64,000 bases of DNA, taken from the NCBI GenBank assembly GCA_030248215.1, contig JASANG010001572.1, positions 57,714-121,713 of the forward strand, read 5' to 3'. The stretch is from Enoplolaimus lenunculus (Eukaryota; Nematoda; Enoplea; Enoplida; Thoracostomopsidae). Shown piece after piece: positions 1 to 11,890 of this stretch (position 1 is the first letter of the stretch; the number at the start of each line of letters is the position of its first letter). The position numbers and the translations under genes are program-made. The notes beneath the pieces are model-generated. The model searched no databases, was not told the origin of the DNA, and was given only the letters and a program-made list of their open reading frames with translations.

Positions 1-489
1 AAAGTACGGAGAAACCTTGTTATTTTTGCAACAAAAACTTCCTGACGGGTAAAATTATAAGGTAGCGACCTCTATCATTTTTACAAAAAACTTTCTGAGG
101 AGGAAAACTGCGAGGTAGAGACATCATTTTCTATCATTTTATGACAACATATTTTTCTGACGGGGGAGCGGCGTAAGTGCGCCCGCCCGTCCCCTCTGCA
201 TCCGCTAGGGCCAGGTTTCTCACTTTACCGCAATAAGGCTTAAATTTTGGACTAATTTTTTGCTTGGGCTCAGGCTTAAGCTTTTGTTTATTACGCTGAC
301 GTGGTTTAAATTTAGGAATATGTTTTGGCTGTTACATTACTAAATGCTGATTTGACTCCTGATAATCTTCCCTTATGATTTCAATTAAATTTAAATTTTT
401 CAAGACTTGAATATATAGTTTTTTCGTTCTCTTATATGGAGTACTGTCGATTTAAAAATGTATTTTCAACAGTTCAGAACACTATAGTA
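1..489. other. AT-rich stretch without a gene
   Basis: No coding exon with splice sites was found on either strand. The first 200 bases (runs such as TTTCTGAGGAGG between T-rich stretches, then a GC-rich part) loosely resemble the interior of the large inverted-repeat element at 20284-21010, so this is probably a fragment of the same family. A fragment of the TTAGGC-core MITE lies at 232-345. Confidence 0.4.
232..345 (-). repeat. Fragment of TTAGGC-core MITE
   Basis: Contains AAGGCTTAAA, GGGCTCAGGCTTAAGC and the family marker TTTAGGAATATGTTTT followed by TGTTAC. The same order is seen in the copies at 14325, 28896 and 43620. The terminal inverted repeats are not intact. Confidence 0.45.
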
Positions 490-870
490 GATGGAAAATG
501 TGGGCTTTGTCCCACCTCACGATGGGTTTTGAGGCATTTTATGGAAAACAGCATTTTGCTCCCCCACATATGGTGGTTGAGGTAATTAATCACATGGGGC
601 AATTAATAACCATGAGGGGTAGATGGATCAAACGCAGTGTAGTAATATAGCTGGTAGTAATTAATCACAGTGAGGGGTGGGGTTGTACCCACCTAACGGA
701 CCGTTGTTAGGGTTTGTGAAAAATGTGGGGTTTACCCCCTATCGGTGGGGTTGTCGGGATAATTAATTACAAGTAATTAATCAAATGGGGTTTTATGAAA
801 ATGTTGGTTTTGCCCCCTGCCCCCGATCTCCACCCGTGGTTGGTTGGAGGAATTATCACAGGGAGTAATT
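490..870 (+). repeat. Degenerate tandem repeat with TAATTAATCACA motif
   Basis: Three to four diverged units follow each other. Each runs TTTTATGRAAA, then a stretch with GTTTTGCYCCC or TTTACCCCC, then a G/T-rich run such as GGTGGTTGGAGG, and ends in TAATTAATCACA or a close variant. Spacing is about 90 to 130 bases. The units share no resemblance with the other families in the window. Confidence 0.5.
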
Positions 871-1855
871 AATTTTTGTTTATGAATTGTTATGCGGTGC
901 CATGTATAAATTCATATGCATTGCGGTAGAGTACCGTACGGTGACGGAAAGTGGCGGACGTCATCAAGAGTATAACGCTGTCTTAAGTAAACCTATATAA
1001 TTATCTCTTAACGGAAAAGCATTTGAACACTAAACTACTTTTCATACGCAAGGTCCACCGCAGAATCAAACTTATGATAGTACCCAACAAGATGTTAGGA
1101 AAGAAAAGGTTTCAATGTCATACTGAATTGTTAAAACTTTTCTGGCATTTAAAATATGATAGGAATAAAGACCAAAGTCAAGCAGCCCTAAATTTTGAAA
1201 CAATATACACAGAAAAAACCAAATAGTCACAAAAATTGTCAAAAATTTAGTTTAATATTATAACCGAGATTTGAATTCAGATTTTTCTCGTCAGTTCCGG
1301 CTACCTTAGTGATGAGACAATGCAAATTCTTCCAAAATTTATCAAAAATAGCATTTTGGATATCCGGTGGATATCCGAATACTTATTTCATTTCTGACAT
1401 ATCTAGATATTTTTCATATCCGGATATTCAGTGCCCATTTATATAAATATTGAATAACATCATATGAGTTCTGGCAGGAAATGTGCTAAAAGACAAGTCT
1501 AATTGGTTAACGTTTAAATTTCAATTTTTACCTGCATGCTATACACTGTTTTAAAATTTGTTTGGAAGGAAGCTCATATTTGTTTTCACATGTTTTTCCG
1601 ACTGAGATACGTTTGCAAATTTTCTTGAAAATTTATTAAATTTTCGGTATAGTACTAATGAAAAAATGTTTCCATTGCGCAATATTTTATTTACTTGAAA
1701 ATTTTTAAATTAGGTATACAGAAAAGAATTATGTACTTAAAGTTTTTAAATTCATCTTTTAAACTTTGAAGCAGATTATACACAAATGGCATCTGCGCGT
1801 TTGACGAAATATTTTTGTATATACTTTATCAAGTTATTTTTTTGGTATTTCTCAC
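871..1855. other. No gene seen
   Basis: AT-rich sequence. Short open frames occur on both strands but none has splice sites or protein-like composition. A small CG-rich patch near 925-965 (GTACCGTACGGTGACGG) echoes patches at 7790-7850 and 26460-26550, suggesting a minor dispersed repeat. Confidence 0.4.
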
Positions 1856-2022
1856 CGATCATTCTTGTTCAAAAATTTAACGCAAACTTCTAAAGCATAC
1901 TGGTATCGCGACTTAGATACCGTTTTCACCAGCGAATCATAGTTTTTTGCAATTTTAGCGTAAAACGCTTCAGGATCTCGCTGTGAGTAAGCCTCAGCTA
2001 TGATATTTTCTTCTGTTATTTC
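1856..2022 (-). CDS. Orphan internal exon of an unrecognised gene
   Basis: On the minus strand a 167-nt segment sits between a strong acceptor (ATATTTCAG, ending at 2023) and a good donor (CG|GTGAGA at 1855). It reads without stops, beginning EITEENIIAEAYSQRDPEAF and ending KFLNKNDR. The composition is that of a soluble helical protein (Glu, Lys, Ala, Tyr rich) and is unlike translated repeat sequence. Phase is 0 at the acceptor and 2 at the donor, so it must be internal. I found no convincing partner exons within the window; downstream exons would lie below position 1856 or outside it. I do not recognise the family. An alternative is a chance frame, but two good splice sites flanking an open, protein-like frame make that less likely. 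Confidence 0.5.
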
Positions 2023-2042
2023 CTGAAATATTATCAACCTAG

Positions 2043-2199
2043 CGGCTAATGTAAAGAACAGGGACGGAACAGAATTATAAGTATATTCCTAAGCCTAAAC
2101 TTAAGCCTAAGCCAAGCAAAAACAATAGTCTAAAGCTTAAGCTTGCTCTGTTCTAGTCCCACAGAAAAACTCTCCGCCCCTGATCTTTACATGGGCCGT
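2043..2199 (+). mobile_element. TTAGGC-core MITE, full copy
   Basis: A 157-bp non-autonomous element. Its ends are imperfect inverted repeats: GTAAAGAACAGGGACGGAAC at the left against GTAAAGATCAGGGGCGGAGA (reverse complement) at the right. The core is a degenerate run of CCTAAG/TAAGCC, which is TTAGGC on the other strand. No protein is encoded. Best sister copy: 33442-33648. Confidence 0.75.
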
Positions 2200-2664
2200 T
2201 TTACCAGAACTGTTATAGAGCACAAAAATGTTTTCCAGAGTCATTCAACTTCCAGTATAAAAAGTGTGGAGCTCAATTTGTCTCGTTCATTAGGGTCTAT
2301 AATGCTCGCTGAGTTCGAAATATAAAAATGAAAAGTGTTAGCTATTTTACAACTACAACTTACGGCTCAACCTACGGACAAAATCAAGGGTCAAACTTCA
2401 GGCACAAATTTGAAAGTTGGAAGGTTTTTGTGATTTGTATTGGTGACTTAAAATACCAAAGGGACTATGCGATACTCATAAATTAGCAGCATAAAATAGT
2501 GAAGTATACATACGTTTCTAGGCCGGTGTTTTTATATATTCTTAATGTTACAGTACCGTATTGTAATGAGTTCACAGTCCTGAGAGTACTGAGAGTCCTG
2601 AGTGTTTTAAAGGTGTTGTTTTGTCTAGGAGCCCTTGCAAGAGAGTTTGGACAGAAGCAACCAT
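2200..2664. other. No gene seen
   Basis: AT-rich spacer between two MITEs. No supported exon, RNA gene or repeat. Confidence 0.4.
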
Positions 2665-2991
2665 CTACTCTCTAAAAGCTTCAACTAACTTTATTTAAGC
2701 TTAAGCTAATTCACAAGAATTAAACTGACTTTTTTAAATTAACTAAACTAACAGATAGGTTTATGCGTAAACTCATTTAAAATCTTGGATATTTTCAGTA
2801 GATACACGGCTGCACTTGTTGCTTAATCTAAAAGTAAGTTTACTTAAACTCGTGTTAAACTTAAAAACACGTTACTTTAAGTAAAACTTAAAATTCTGGA
2901 CTAGTTAGTCCGTCCATCCATTTAAGTTTTACTTAACCTGATATTCAGGTTTAGTTTACCCATAATTTATGTTTAAGTTTGTAGAGAGTAG
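2665..2991 (+). mobile_element. CTACTCTC-type MITE, copy 1
   Basis: About 327 bp with terminal inverted repeats of roughly 25 bp: CTACTCTCTAAAAGCTTCAA at the left, and CTACTCTCTACAAACTTAAA when the right end is reverse-complemented. The interior is rich in TTAAGCTTAAG and contains AGTTAGTCCGTCCATCC. A second copy at 8219-8577 aligns along its whole length. Non-coding. Confidence 0.75.
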
Positions 2992-3760
2992 TTTGCAATT
3001 CTTTAGTGCGCCTAGGCTGTTACAATAGCCTTGTTTTGCATTCTGTTCCAACGACAGTGGGTGAAAACTTTTTTCAACAGGCGTGTAGCAGCAGTACTGC
3101 GTAGACGACCTACAACAGCTTCTGGTTCTGAGCCTTCCTTGGCCAAACAAAAACAGCTGGCTTGAGTTTGCAACAAAACTGAAGCTTTTAACAAATATTT
3201 ATTATGGTAAAAAAAGCAAATACTCAACAAAGTTTTCACGTGAGACACTGATTTTGATTGCTGAACGTATACTACGCAAGTATTAGCAGCACTTACCGAA
3301 GTCATGGCTAGCACATGTGCTCGGTACAAGCAAGAATTTAGTATTTAAACTATTATTAAATATTTTACTATTATTCAAAAATTTTACAAAGTTATAAAAT
3401 TCATGCATACGCTCTGGGTTTCTGGTTATGACTCCAAGGCGGTGTTCGAATAAAAAACACCGATTTTAAAAACTTTTGCATATTTGAGCTGTTCATGACC
3501 TCCTTTGAACTTTCAGCACCTAAATTTGAGTTGTTTAAAAATAGGTTTACTTAAATTATAAGGTCCGACTTGTGATCTAGCGGTATGGTGGTGAAAAACC
3601 TAATAGCCTACACACATATATATTTATTTATATATTTGTCTGCAAAATGATCAGGGGAGCTCATGAACCGCTAAACTGTACGACACGTTTGAAAGCGAAC
3701 CCGAATGATGAAGGTGAACGTTGGTTGTGATATAATGGAAATGAACCCAAGCGTAATTGA
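2992..3760. other. No supported gene; fragment of inverted-repeat element
   Basis: A 105-codon open frame on the minus strand (3012-3329) lacks flanking splice sites and protein-like composition and is not called. 3450-3545 carries CTTTTGCATATTTGAGC and flanking similarity to 12748-12850 and to the ends of the element at 20284-21010, so it is a fragment of that family. Confidence 0.4.
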
Positions 3761-4035
3761 GCATCTGCAAAATGGGCGCCTTTTTGCTAATTTAATCCGG
3801 ATGTAAAGACTCCAACAAAGGGCCAATCTACGCTAAGTATGTCGTGTGCCGAAGTCGCACTGTTCCCAAGGGTCTGGCCCGTAGTCAGACGCCAGCATAC
3901 TGCACTAGGAGGGAAATTCAGTACCAGGGCATTCAAGGGTATCCGATAACGAGCGAGTCTGATACTTTCCCGCAGGTCAAAGTTTTTCCCCAGAGCCTGC
4001 TTCCCTTACGCTAACTCTGTCTACAGGCCTTTCAA
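3761..4035. other. Unexplained GC-richer island
   Basis: About 270 bases with markedly higher GC than the flanks and little low-complexity sequence. The longest plus-strand frame from an ATG is 38 codons (from 3840). I see no tRNA fold, no recognisable rRNA block and no inverted ends. It could be a fragment of an element absent elsewhere in the window, an exon of unknown type or an RNA gene. Confidence 0.3.
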
Positions 4036-7000
4036 TAACACCGAATGGCACCGAACGACACAAGAGCGACAATGTCGGAAGATGTTAATGAACAAACAGG
4101 GCGTAGTATCATCTATTTTTTGCTAAAACTTCGAATACTAATTCCGATTCGGTGGTCATGAAATAAAACATAAAAGGCAAACAAGCCTCAAATAAACAAA
4201 GCTGTCTGAATTTGTTTACACTTTGTACACATTGGATTAACCGTGTAACGGCAAATATTGCAAAAAAAATCAGAAAGGAAAAAACAGGCCAACAAAATTA
4301 ACGATAACAATGTTTTTGCAGCACAAAATGTGCTAACAAAAATGCCACTTGAAAAGGTGCAGATTCAATGTGAAATTTGTACAAAATCTGTGCCCAAATT
4401 TGCAATGCATTGAATGTTTTGCTTCAATCTTAGAATGAACAGTTAATCTTAAGTGTTCTATATCCCCACAAGATATAACGTTTTGCTTTGCTCACAATGC
4501 AAAAAATAGCAAAGTTTACACGCTGTCTGAATATCTAATTCAGAAGGTTAGCCAAGTCTGGGCAAAACCAGAGGATTGTCTCCGGCACCAGGTTCAAATC
4601 TTGTGACAATTTTTGATATTTTATCTATTGTTTAGATTTCTTTAAAAATAGAAGCTTAATGAAAAATTGTCTGCCAAAACCATAGATTATTTTCTAATTA
4701 CTCCTGTTCGCGTTTAGGAGTCTAAGCAAAAACGTGGATCGTGCATTTGAAAATAAGTCATCATTAAGGTTTTGACATTTTGCAAACACAGATTAACTGC
4801 TATATACGTTTTGACGTAGGGTTAGGCTTAGGCTTAAGCTTAGGATTAGTTGACACACTCTTATAATAGCATGGGCCTAATGAAGAATATATTTCATTCA
4901 AATAACACTTTCAAAATGATTCGTCCTAAGTGCACGGTTTTGGACTAAAATGCAAATTTGTTTCGCCAATTTACCGCATAATTTTCGCTAGCAAACATTA
5001 AATATATATATCGCGATCGCAATTTCGTAAATAAATACTATTAGTCGTCCAACTTTGCGAATGCACAAAAATCTATATGCAAATTTTCTAATTATGGAAC
5101 GCCCAGTGAATGTGCTATGAAAATATTGTAAACAAACTGTGATGAAAACTTGTTCAAAATACGTATGTGTGGTATTCCAGCTTTTATCGTGTAGGTGAGA
5201 TGCAAATTAAACATGCGAATATCACGACATACCTTGCTTTTGAATATAGCATTTCACCGTTGAGAGGGTATCATGTATCACCTTGCGGTACCACGATGTT
5301 TGGCCATATCGTGAGGCGTTTCACTTAATTAAAATTTAACAAACCATGAAGCCGACGCTTTAATGTTTGTCAGTTCTGCCTATCCCGTTGTAACTGATAT
5401 TGCCTGCATACATACTTTTGGGCACCAAAGTGTTAACAGATGTGGTGGTCACTGGTCCGTTTCATTTTAAAATTTAGTTAAGTTGTGACTAACATTTTCG
5501 CGCAACAAAATAGAGTATTTCTCTATTATTAACAGCTGTAGAGTTCTGTGATTTGTTTTGACAGCACTTGCAACATGGTAAACATGAACAAATTTTTGTC
5601 TATGTTTTAAAAATTGTGACACAAATTTGAAGTGTAGATAGAAATTCAGAGGCAGCTGAAAGCTGAACCTAATGATCAAGTGTTTGCTAAACCTAAAGTT
5701 ATGCCAAAGTCTAAAATTTAAAAAAAATCGAACAAGTTCTGATCGCCAAAATTCAAAGAATAAATTTAATTACAGAAACATACACAAAAACGCAACACGC
5801 AGTAATGTCTAGTGCTATCTGCGTAACTCGACATAAATAAGCGATTTGCAGGGAATAAGACGACAAAAAAAACAAAAAAACCCACCCCCGCCCCCAAACA
5901 AAAACAATGCATAGAACACCAAACAGGCATAGTTTACTCCTAAACCTAAACCTTCAGCGTAAGGCTAAGTCTAAGCAAAAAACACTAAAAATTAAAAAAC
6001 GTTCGGTCGCTAATATTTGCATGGACCAAAATTTCAAACAATTTTACCTATACATGTGTAACTCTGCCGCAAAATATTTGGCTGTAACGGATGAAAATGA
6101 AGCAGCAGTGGAATACTGTTTGTAAACAATGCTTAATACTGTAGTGACTCGAAAGATGGAATGTTTATTTCGACTCGTCAGAGGGTATTGCCATTGCTAT
6201 TCGGTACCGGACTGTTACATAATTTTCGATCCAGTCATCGTTATCCGGGCCGCACGCCTGTAACTCATGCAGGACATTTTCCATGGTTCAATTTCATTAC
6301 TTCAGGAATATACTTTCAACACCTAAGTATGCTGCTATGAATATAAGTGACATTATGCTTTGAGCGAGGAATCGAATGGTGTATAAGTTTGCTTTGAGCA
6401 AGGAATCGAATTGTGCATAAGTCAATTTAGTACAGAAAGTATTTCCTCAATCTAGGGTAATCAAAGTTAACAGACAAACTAATACATTGGACTATCCATT
6501 TAGGGAATCTAATACGGAAAATTAGACTCAATAGTAAAAGGTTTAAAGACTCTTATTTACTTCCGCCTTTTTAAGTCATTTCATTACTGTAAGCGATGTT
6601 TATTTGCATATCACAACCCGGCTCGAATTTTGCTGCAGCAACATAATAAACGTGAGCAGTTTTCAATAGTTCATGCTTTGACGATAAACTTGAAAAATAT
6701 AGACAAGTTTCAATTGCGGAATTGCATATATATAGCGTCGAATACTGGGCTTAAAATTGAACAATTGCAATTTCAAACAGTCAAAACGCGTGTCAATGTG
6801 TACTAGCTAAAATAGGCGAACACGGTAGAATCGGGTATTGTTGTGTAATTTTAAAAGTTTTTCGTTTTTTTACTGTTTTAAATACAATAGTTTTATGGGT
6901 CACAGAAAACGTTTAATAGCAAGATTTTTGAATCGCTGTTAACCTTGAGTTAAAACCGCTCTATAAACAGTATAGTCCGCGCTTCGAGTATTCTATTCGC

Positions 7001-7189
7001 AACAACTCAAAAAAACAACTGAAAAATGGAGGCTACGGAAAAACTTACTCGGTATTTCCTTTTTACGATGTAATCATCGTATTACACGGAGTTTTAATTC
7101 TGTAGTCGCAAACCTGACGAGCAATTCGCTATAATTGTAAATGTTCTGGAATTCAACGGTCAATAATTTATAAAATTTCATACTATGGT
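4036..7189. other. AT-rich stretch with repeat fragments only
   Basis: No supported exon. Fragments of the TTAGGC-core MITE occur at 4815-4850 (GGTTAGGCTTAGGCTTAAGC) and 5930-5975. The left end of a CTGTAGTGAC-type MITE is at 6138-6240, where the terminal motif TACTGTAGTGACTCG is followed by diverged interior. Confidence 0.4.
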
Positions 7190-7500
7190 CCGGCCCGTAG
7201 CCAAGGGGGGCAAAGGGGGGGTCAGCCTTCCTGGAAAAATTTTGGCCCCCCCTAGACAATTTTCAATCTAGCTTGTAAGTCATTGAAAACCCTTGAATGC
7301 CCCTCCTGAAAAATTTTGCCCCCCCTAGACGATTTTCAATCTAGCTTGTAAGTCATTGAAAACCCTTGAATGCCCCTCCTGAAAAATTTTGCCCCCCCTA
7401 GACGATTTTCAATCTAGCTTGTAAGTCATTGAAAACCCTTGAATACCCCTCCTGAAAATTTTTTAGGCCCCCCCTAGCACATTGAGCTGGCTACGATCCT
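7190..7500 (+). mobile_element. GGCCCGTAGCCA element with internal 73-bp tandem repeat
   Basis: Begins CCGGCCCGTAGCCAAGGGGG and ends in GAGCTGGCTACG, the reverse complement of the same terminal motif. The interior is three tandem copies, period 73 to 74 bp, of a unit containing TTTTCAATCTAGCTTG and CCCTTGAATGCCCCTCC. Related copies at 11156-11325 and 31135-31385 carry one or two units. Non-coding. Confidence 0.7.
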
Positions 7501-8218
7501 AACTATGGTGTTATTTTCTGTTTTATGTTAAGATTGAAATAGCGAAGTTGCCTGTGTTTTATTTAAAGGTGCGTATTGCGAACCGTTTTTGATCCTGTAC
7601 ATTTCGCTGCTGAAACATTTAAAGTTGCGGCGGACGCTTACTCATTTAGGCTCATGCGTAGATTTAGGTAAAAAGATCAGGTTATGAAAAGCATTTTGGT
7701 AAAGCTTAAATCTAAAGCCAAAGCATGAGTCTAGAAGGTGGCGCTATAGTTTTTAGATGTTTTGTCTTCCGGCGCCATTCGTCGGCGTCCATCGCCGCAC
7801 GTTGCCGTACCTTAATGTCTGTCACCGTGGCACACGCAAGTATAGCACCACCCGATGCCTGTGGGAATGGTGTACAAGAGTAGTACTTTCAATGGGTAAC
7901 TGTGTATAAAAACGACAGATTTTTCGCCGGCAGCAAATGTAATAGGTCCATCTTACCATTTTTACAGCACAGGATTCTGTGAGTATCACTGGTTGCGCAC
8001 AGCTATAAGCCGTGCTGCAATCAATTAAAAGTCGGTTTTTAGTTAATGCACGCCTTTATGCTGTACGCTTCAAATACTGCTAATGCACGCCTCAGCGTGT
8101 ATTATAGCTATGATGTTTGTTAAAAGTTGATGATTTGCTAGTTTTAAAACCACAAATCACAACTTAGTACTGTTCTCTCTCCATGTTACGCCAACAGCTC
8201 CAATATGAGCGTAAATAA
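7501..8218. other. No gene seen
   Basis: AT-rich with a short CG-rich patch at 7770-7850 (GGCGCCATTCGTCGGCG) similar in texture to 26460-26550. A weak TTAGGC-MITE trace lies near 7640-7735. No supported exon. Confidence 0.35.
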
Positions 8219-8577
8219 CTACTCTCGAAAAGCTTAAACTAACTTGAGTTAAGCTTAAGCTAATCCAGTAGTATTAAACTAAATTTTAAGAATAAATGAA
8301 CTAACGGGTAGGATACGCTTAAACTAATTTAAAATCTTACGTATTTTTAGTTTAAGCTAAACTTATAGTGAACTCTTTGATACACATAATTTCTGGGCTG
8401 CACTTGTTGCGTAATCTAAAATAAGTTCAATTAAACTCGTGTTAAACTTAAAAATATACTAGTTTAAGTAAAACTTAAAATTCTAGTTTAGTTAGTCCGT
8501 CCAGCCATTTAAGTTTTACTTAAACTAATATTCATGTTGAGTTAAGCTGTAATTTAAGTTTAAGTTTTTAGAGAGTA
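8219..8577 (+). mobile_element. CTACTCTC-type MITE, copy 2
   Basis: About 359 bp, matching 2665-2991 end to end. Left end CTACTCTCGAAAAGCTTAAA; right end TTTAAGTTTTTAGAGAGTA. Shared interior markers are GGCTGCACTTGTTGC and AGTTAGTCCGTCCAGCC. Non-coding. Confidence 0.75.
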
Positions 8578-8689
8578 TAAGACATCATATTCATAGTTTT
8601 ACGCACCACGTCTAAATTTTTTGTTTGAAATCCTTTGTTGTAGGTAATTTAAGAAATTTACTATTTTATGCTCTTGAGACCCCGGTGCC

Positions 8690-8997
8690 AGTCAGTTGTA
8701 GCACAGTTAAAAGTCCTTCCGTTCCGATATATTAACGCGCACTGCTATGCAATTCGATACCTGTTTTGAACTCGTGCTATCGCGCTAGTTCCACACTTTG
8801 CGCGCACTCGTTTCTTGTTTTACTCTCATCCACGCACTCGCTCTCACTTCATATGGCTTGTGCCGCACACTTGACGCATCGCAGCAGCGTCCGTGCGGTG
8901 CGCATATCTCGGAAGAACGCACAGCTGTGCTCGAGCTGTTACTTGTTGTACCAGAGTTTCTAGAGCACCGCAATGATTTTGGGCAAAATTGGTAGCT
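8690..8997. other. CpG-richer island, open in several frames
   Basis: A GC- and CpG-richer patch that is open in three frames at once, which is what high GC alone produces. One plus-strand frame ending at 8995 starts with a hydrophobic stretch that could mimic a signal peptide, but it has no ATG at its start and no flanking splice sites. It could be an exon or the promoter of an unseen gene. Function unknown. Confidence 0.25.
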
Positions 8998-9844
8998 TTG
9001 TAATTTTGTAACACTTTTTATTTTAAAGCCGAATCAGAAATATAGCGGTCGTAAAAAATTAGTCTACAAATCTTGCAATTGCGCTAAAGCTATCTTCAAT
9101 AAACCATTGTCATGAGAAATCATATCATACAGTTAGCCTCAGTTTGAGCAAACATACAGCGATACTGGTCGACACATTGTTCTTCAAGTTAAATCTTCAG
9201 GCTCGTATGTTGCTCAAGACGCTAAGAGGGGCAAAAAATCCCAGAAGAAACATAGAAGTATTCCGTAGTAATTTCAAACTTTCAAGAAAGCCAGAACTTT
9301 TCAAAGGAATGTAAAATTCCTTTTAGGAAGCTAATCCTCCACACCCACTCATGTGATGAGTAACGTGTTCCAGTATTAAACTTGCAAACAAGCTCTGTTT
9401 ATATTGAACTATTTGCAGTATTGATGACTATTATTTCAGGTATTAGCTACTTGATAAAGCACTTATACTTATTTGTTTGAGCCATTCAATGCTTCTCTGA
9501 AAGTGTTTACGTTTAAACTATTCTCCGGCATTTTTCATTCACTTTCTGCTCTTTATATAATAATATAATATATACTGCTTCTGAGAGCTTGAACAATACG
9601 TGAAAACTTTAATTTAATATTGAAAACATATATTTATAATCTTGAACAGAAATCGTTTTTTGATTCTGCACTTTTCAAACAATTTTATTTTGGCATTAAT
9701 GGTCGCAGCTTTATTACTATTGTAATTGTAATTCAAAATGCCCTTGACAATGAAAAAATTGAAAAAATTGCAGAACAGAAATATACAACTTTATTAGTTT
9801 ACAGACTTATTACACGGTTTACAAATATCATCTTTATGCCTGCA
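8998..9844. other. No gene seen
   Basis: AT-rich. A 99-codon plus frame (9620-9919) runs into the repeat at 9845 and lacks splice support, so it is not called. Confidence 0.35.
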
Positions 9845-10000
9845 GGCGCGTATCCAGCTCACCAGTTAGGGGTGTTGAAATTTTTCAGGAGGGACATAGA
9901 AAGGTTTTTGATGACTTAAGGCAAGGTAGAAAACTTCCTAGGGGAACCAAAAATCTTCCAGGGGGTCTGATCCCCTGACGCCCTTCTTGCTACGGGCACG
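9845..10000 (+). mobile_element. GGCCCGTAGCCA-type element, diverged copy
   Basis: Left end GCGCGTATCCAGCTCACC and right end TTGCTACGGGCACG are diverged inverted ends of the GGCCCGTAGCCA family. The interior has the family's C/G-rich runs (TCCAGGGGGTCTGATCCCC). Non-coding. Confidence 0.5.
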
Positions 10001-11155
10001 CGTGCGTGTCAGCCATTATTTTGCACTGCATATTGTCAAATAAACTTTGTTCTTTAGCATAGGTTACATTTATTATATTACAATCTGAGCTGCCGATAAG
10101 ATGCTCCAACCTCCACGCAACAGGCAACCGAGACTCTCGAATCACGTCAACAATTTATTAAAATACGTCTAAAATTGTCAAAATGAAGCTTTCTGTAATC
10201 TGACAGTTCTTGCATCTTGCAAAATGCGTAAACAGTAACTTTTGTTTTGTGATAGTTTGGTCGTGAGCCAATCCGCCGATCCTTACATATTGGCCGTTTG
10301 TAAATATGTGCCATATATGTAAAAAGCTATTTGGACAAAAGAATGCCAAGTCAAATTTGCGCTAAAACGTTTTCATTCAGTTGGAGCAAGAGCCAGTTGA
10401 AACGATTTTGGATATGTTTAATTTAGCGAATATTTGAAAAGTGCTGTTAAAATATTTGGTTTAATTTTTTAAGAATACCCCGCAATTTATTGCTCAAAAT
10501 TGTCATAAAACTTGAAATCAAATTTTATAAAAACTATAAAAATATAACTGCTAAAATTGCCGAAATACAGCAAGAAATTGTACCGAAGCCGAAGCTATAA
10601 TTTCTGCTGTAGCCGGAGACAGACGTCGACGCTCGCTCTGATATTCATAAACAATCCGATATTTAGATTCTAAATGCTGGAAACACCGTACTAATGTTAT
10701 GTTACCATCACAGTGATATTTTTATAAATGAAGAAAGTATTTTGCTAAAAATTAATTTAAAAAAACAGAATAATCCTATTTTAATGTTCATTTTCCAAAT
10801 TCGGTTCATTAATTGTTTTCTTCTTCTCAATATATAACAAGTAAGTACATATATCACGTCAGAGGAAACTAAAAACTGTTTTGAACTCGTTGAAAAATTG
10901 CTTACTGTTGCATTTTTTGTATTGAGGTCACAATGCAAAATTGAGATGCAACACTGTTAATAAAAACAATCGCATGTTTTAGTGCACTAGTGCGCATACT
11001 AAATGCATTACGTAAAGCATTCATGCCGACGCATGTAGTTTGCAAGAGTTTGCAGTTTTTACCGTCATTGTTAACAGGGCCATTGTTTTCTTGTAAAATT
11101 TACTAAAGAAATGGGACACGTTTCGAATTGATAGCGCTTTGTTCAAAAACCGTGC
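10001..11155. other. No gene seen
   Basis: AT-rich sequence without supported exons, RNA genes or recognisable repeats. Confidence 0.35.
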
Positions 11156-11325
11156 CCGGCCCGTAGTCAAGGGGGCCGGTGGCGGAGCTAAGCCCCCACA
11201 TAAAAAATTCTGACCCCCCTTGTAAATTGTTCAACTTCGCTCGAACCTCAGAGAAAACCAATGTATGTCCTTCCTAAAGAATTAGCCTCCCTCCCCTAGC
11301 AAGGTGAGCTGGCTACGGGCCTGAA
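11156..11325 (+). mobile_element. GGCCCGTAGCCA element
   Basis: Begins GCCCGGCCCGTAGTCAAGGG and ends GGTGAGCTGGCTACGGGCC. Inverted ends of about 12 to 15 bp. The interior contains ACCAATGTATGTCCTTCC, related to the unit repeated at 7190-7500. Confidence 0.65.
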
Positions 11326-11543
11326 ACGTGCTGCATGCAAAATTACTTCGGGTTAGTCTACAAGTATTTAATTAACTAAATTAGACGCCATTCACGTTAC
11401 CTTAAACGTTAACGTTTGCTATGACGACTGACTAAAATGGAACAATATTATGCGATTCTTAAAACTACGTAATCCTCCACTTTACAGGTTGCGCTTTGTG
11501 CATATACCCACCCAACCAAAGCAAGGGACCAAATATCCTTAAA

Positions 11544-11890
11544 TACTGTAGTGACCCGAATAACAAGGGGACTGATATTTATTTGGCCTCTCCATAGGGT
11601 ACCCCCCGTTATTTGGTTACGGACTGATAATTATATTTAAACCGCCGCCCTTCGTCACTGTCATATGTCCGGTGTTGCAACTATCCGTTAAATGGATCGT
11701 TTATTGGTCCTGTATCAAAAGCTTGAGCGATAATGCAAGGTTATACTTCGGAACGTACCCTTCAAAACTGAAGTATGCTTTAAAGTTTCGAACTCAACTT
11801 TATTTGGGCCTGTAGTCATTTATGCGCTATAATGTGGGACAATTGGCATCCCCCCTTTTACTACCCCCTCTTATTCGGGTCACTACAGTA
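11544..11890 (+). mobile_element. CTGTAGTGACCC MITE, full copy
   Basis: 347 bp. Left end TACTGTAGTGACCCGAATAA and right end TTATTCGGGTCACTACAGTA are near-perfect inverted repeats, each starting after a TA, which suggests a TA target site as in Tc1/mariner-like elements. Internal markers are GACTGATATTTATTTGGCC and GGGTACCCCC. Other copies: 19290, 22594, 36770 (reverse) and 39209. Non-coding. Confidence 0.8.

Noticed and set aside
3012-3329. 105-codon minus-strand frame
   Set aside because: No splice signals, odd composition and position next to a MITE; not supported as a gene.
8785-8995. Overlapping frames in the 8.7-9.0 kb GC-richer patch, one with a hydrophobic start
   Set aside because: Open in several frames on both strands because of base composition; the frame with the hydrophobic start lacks an ATG.
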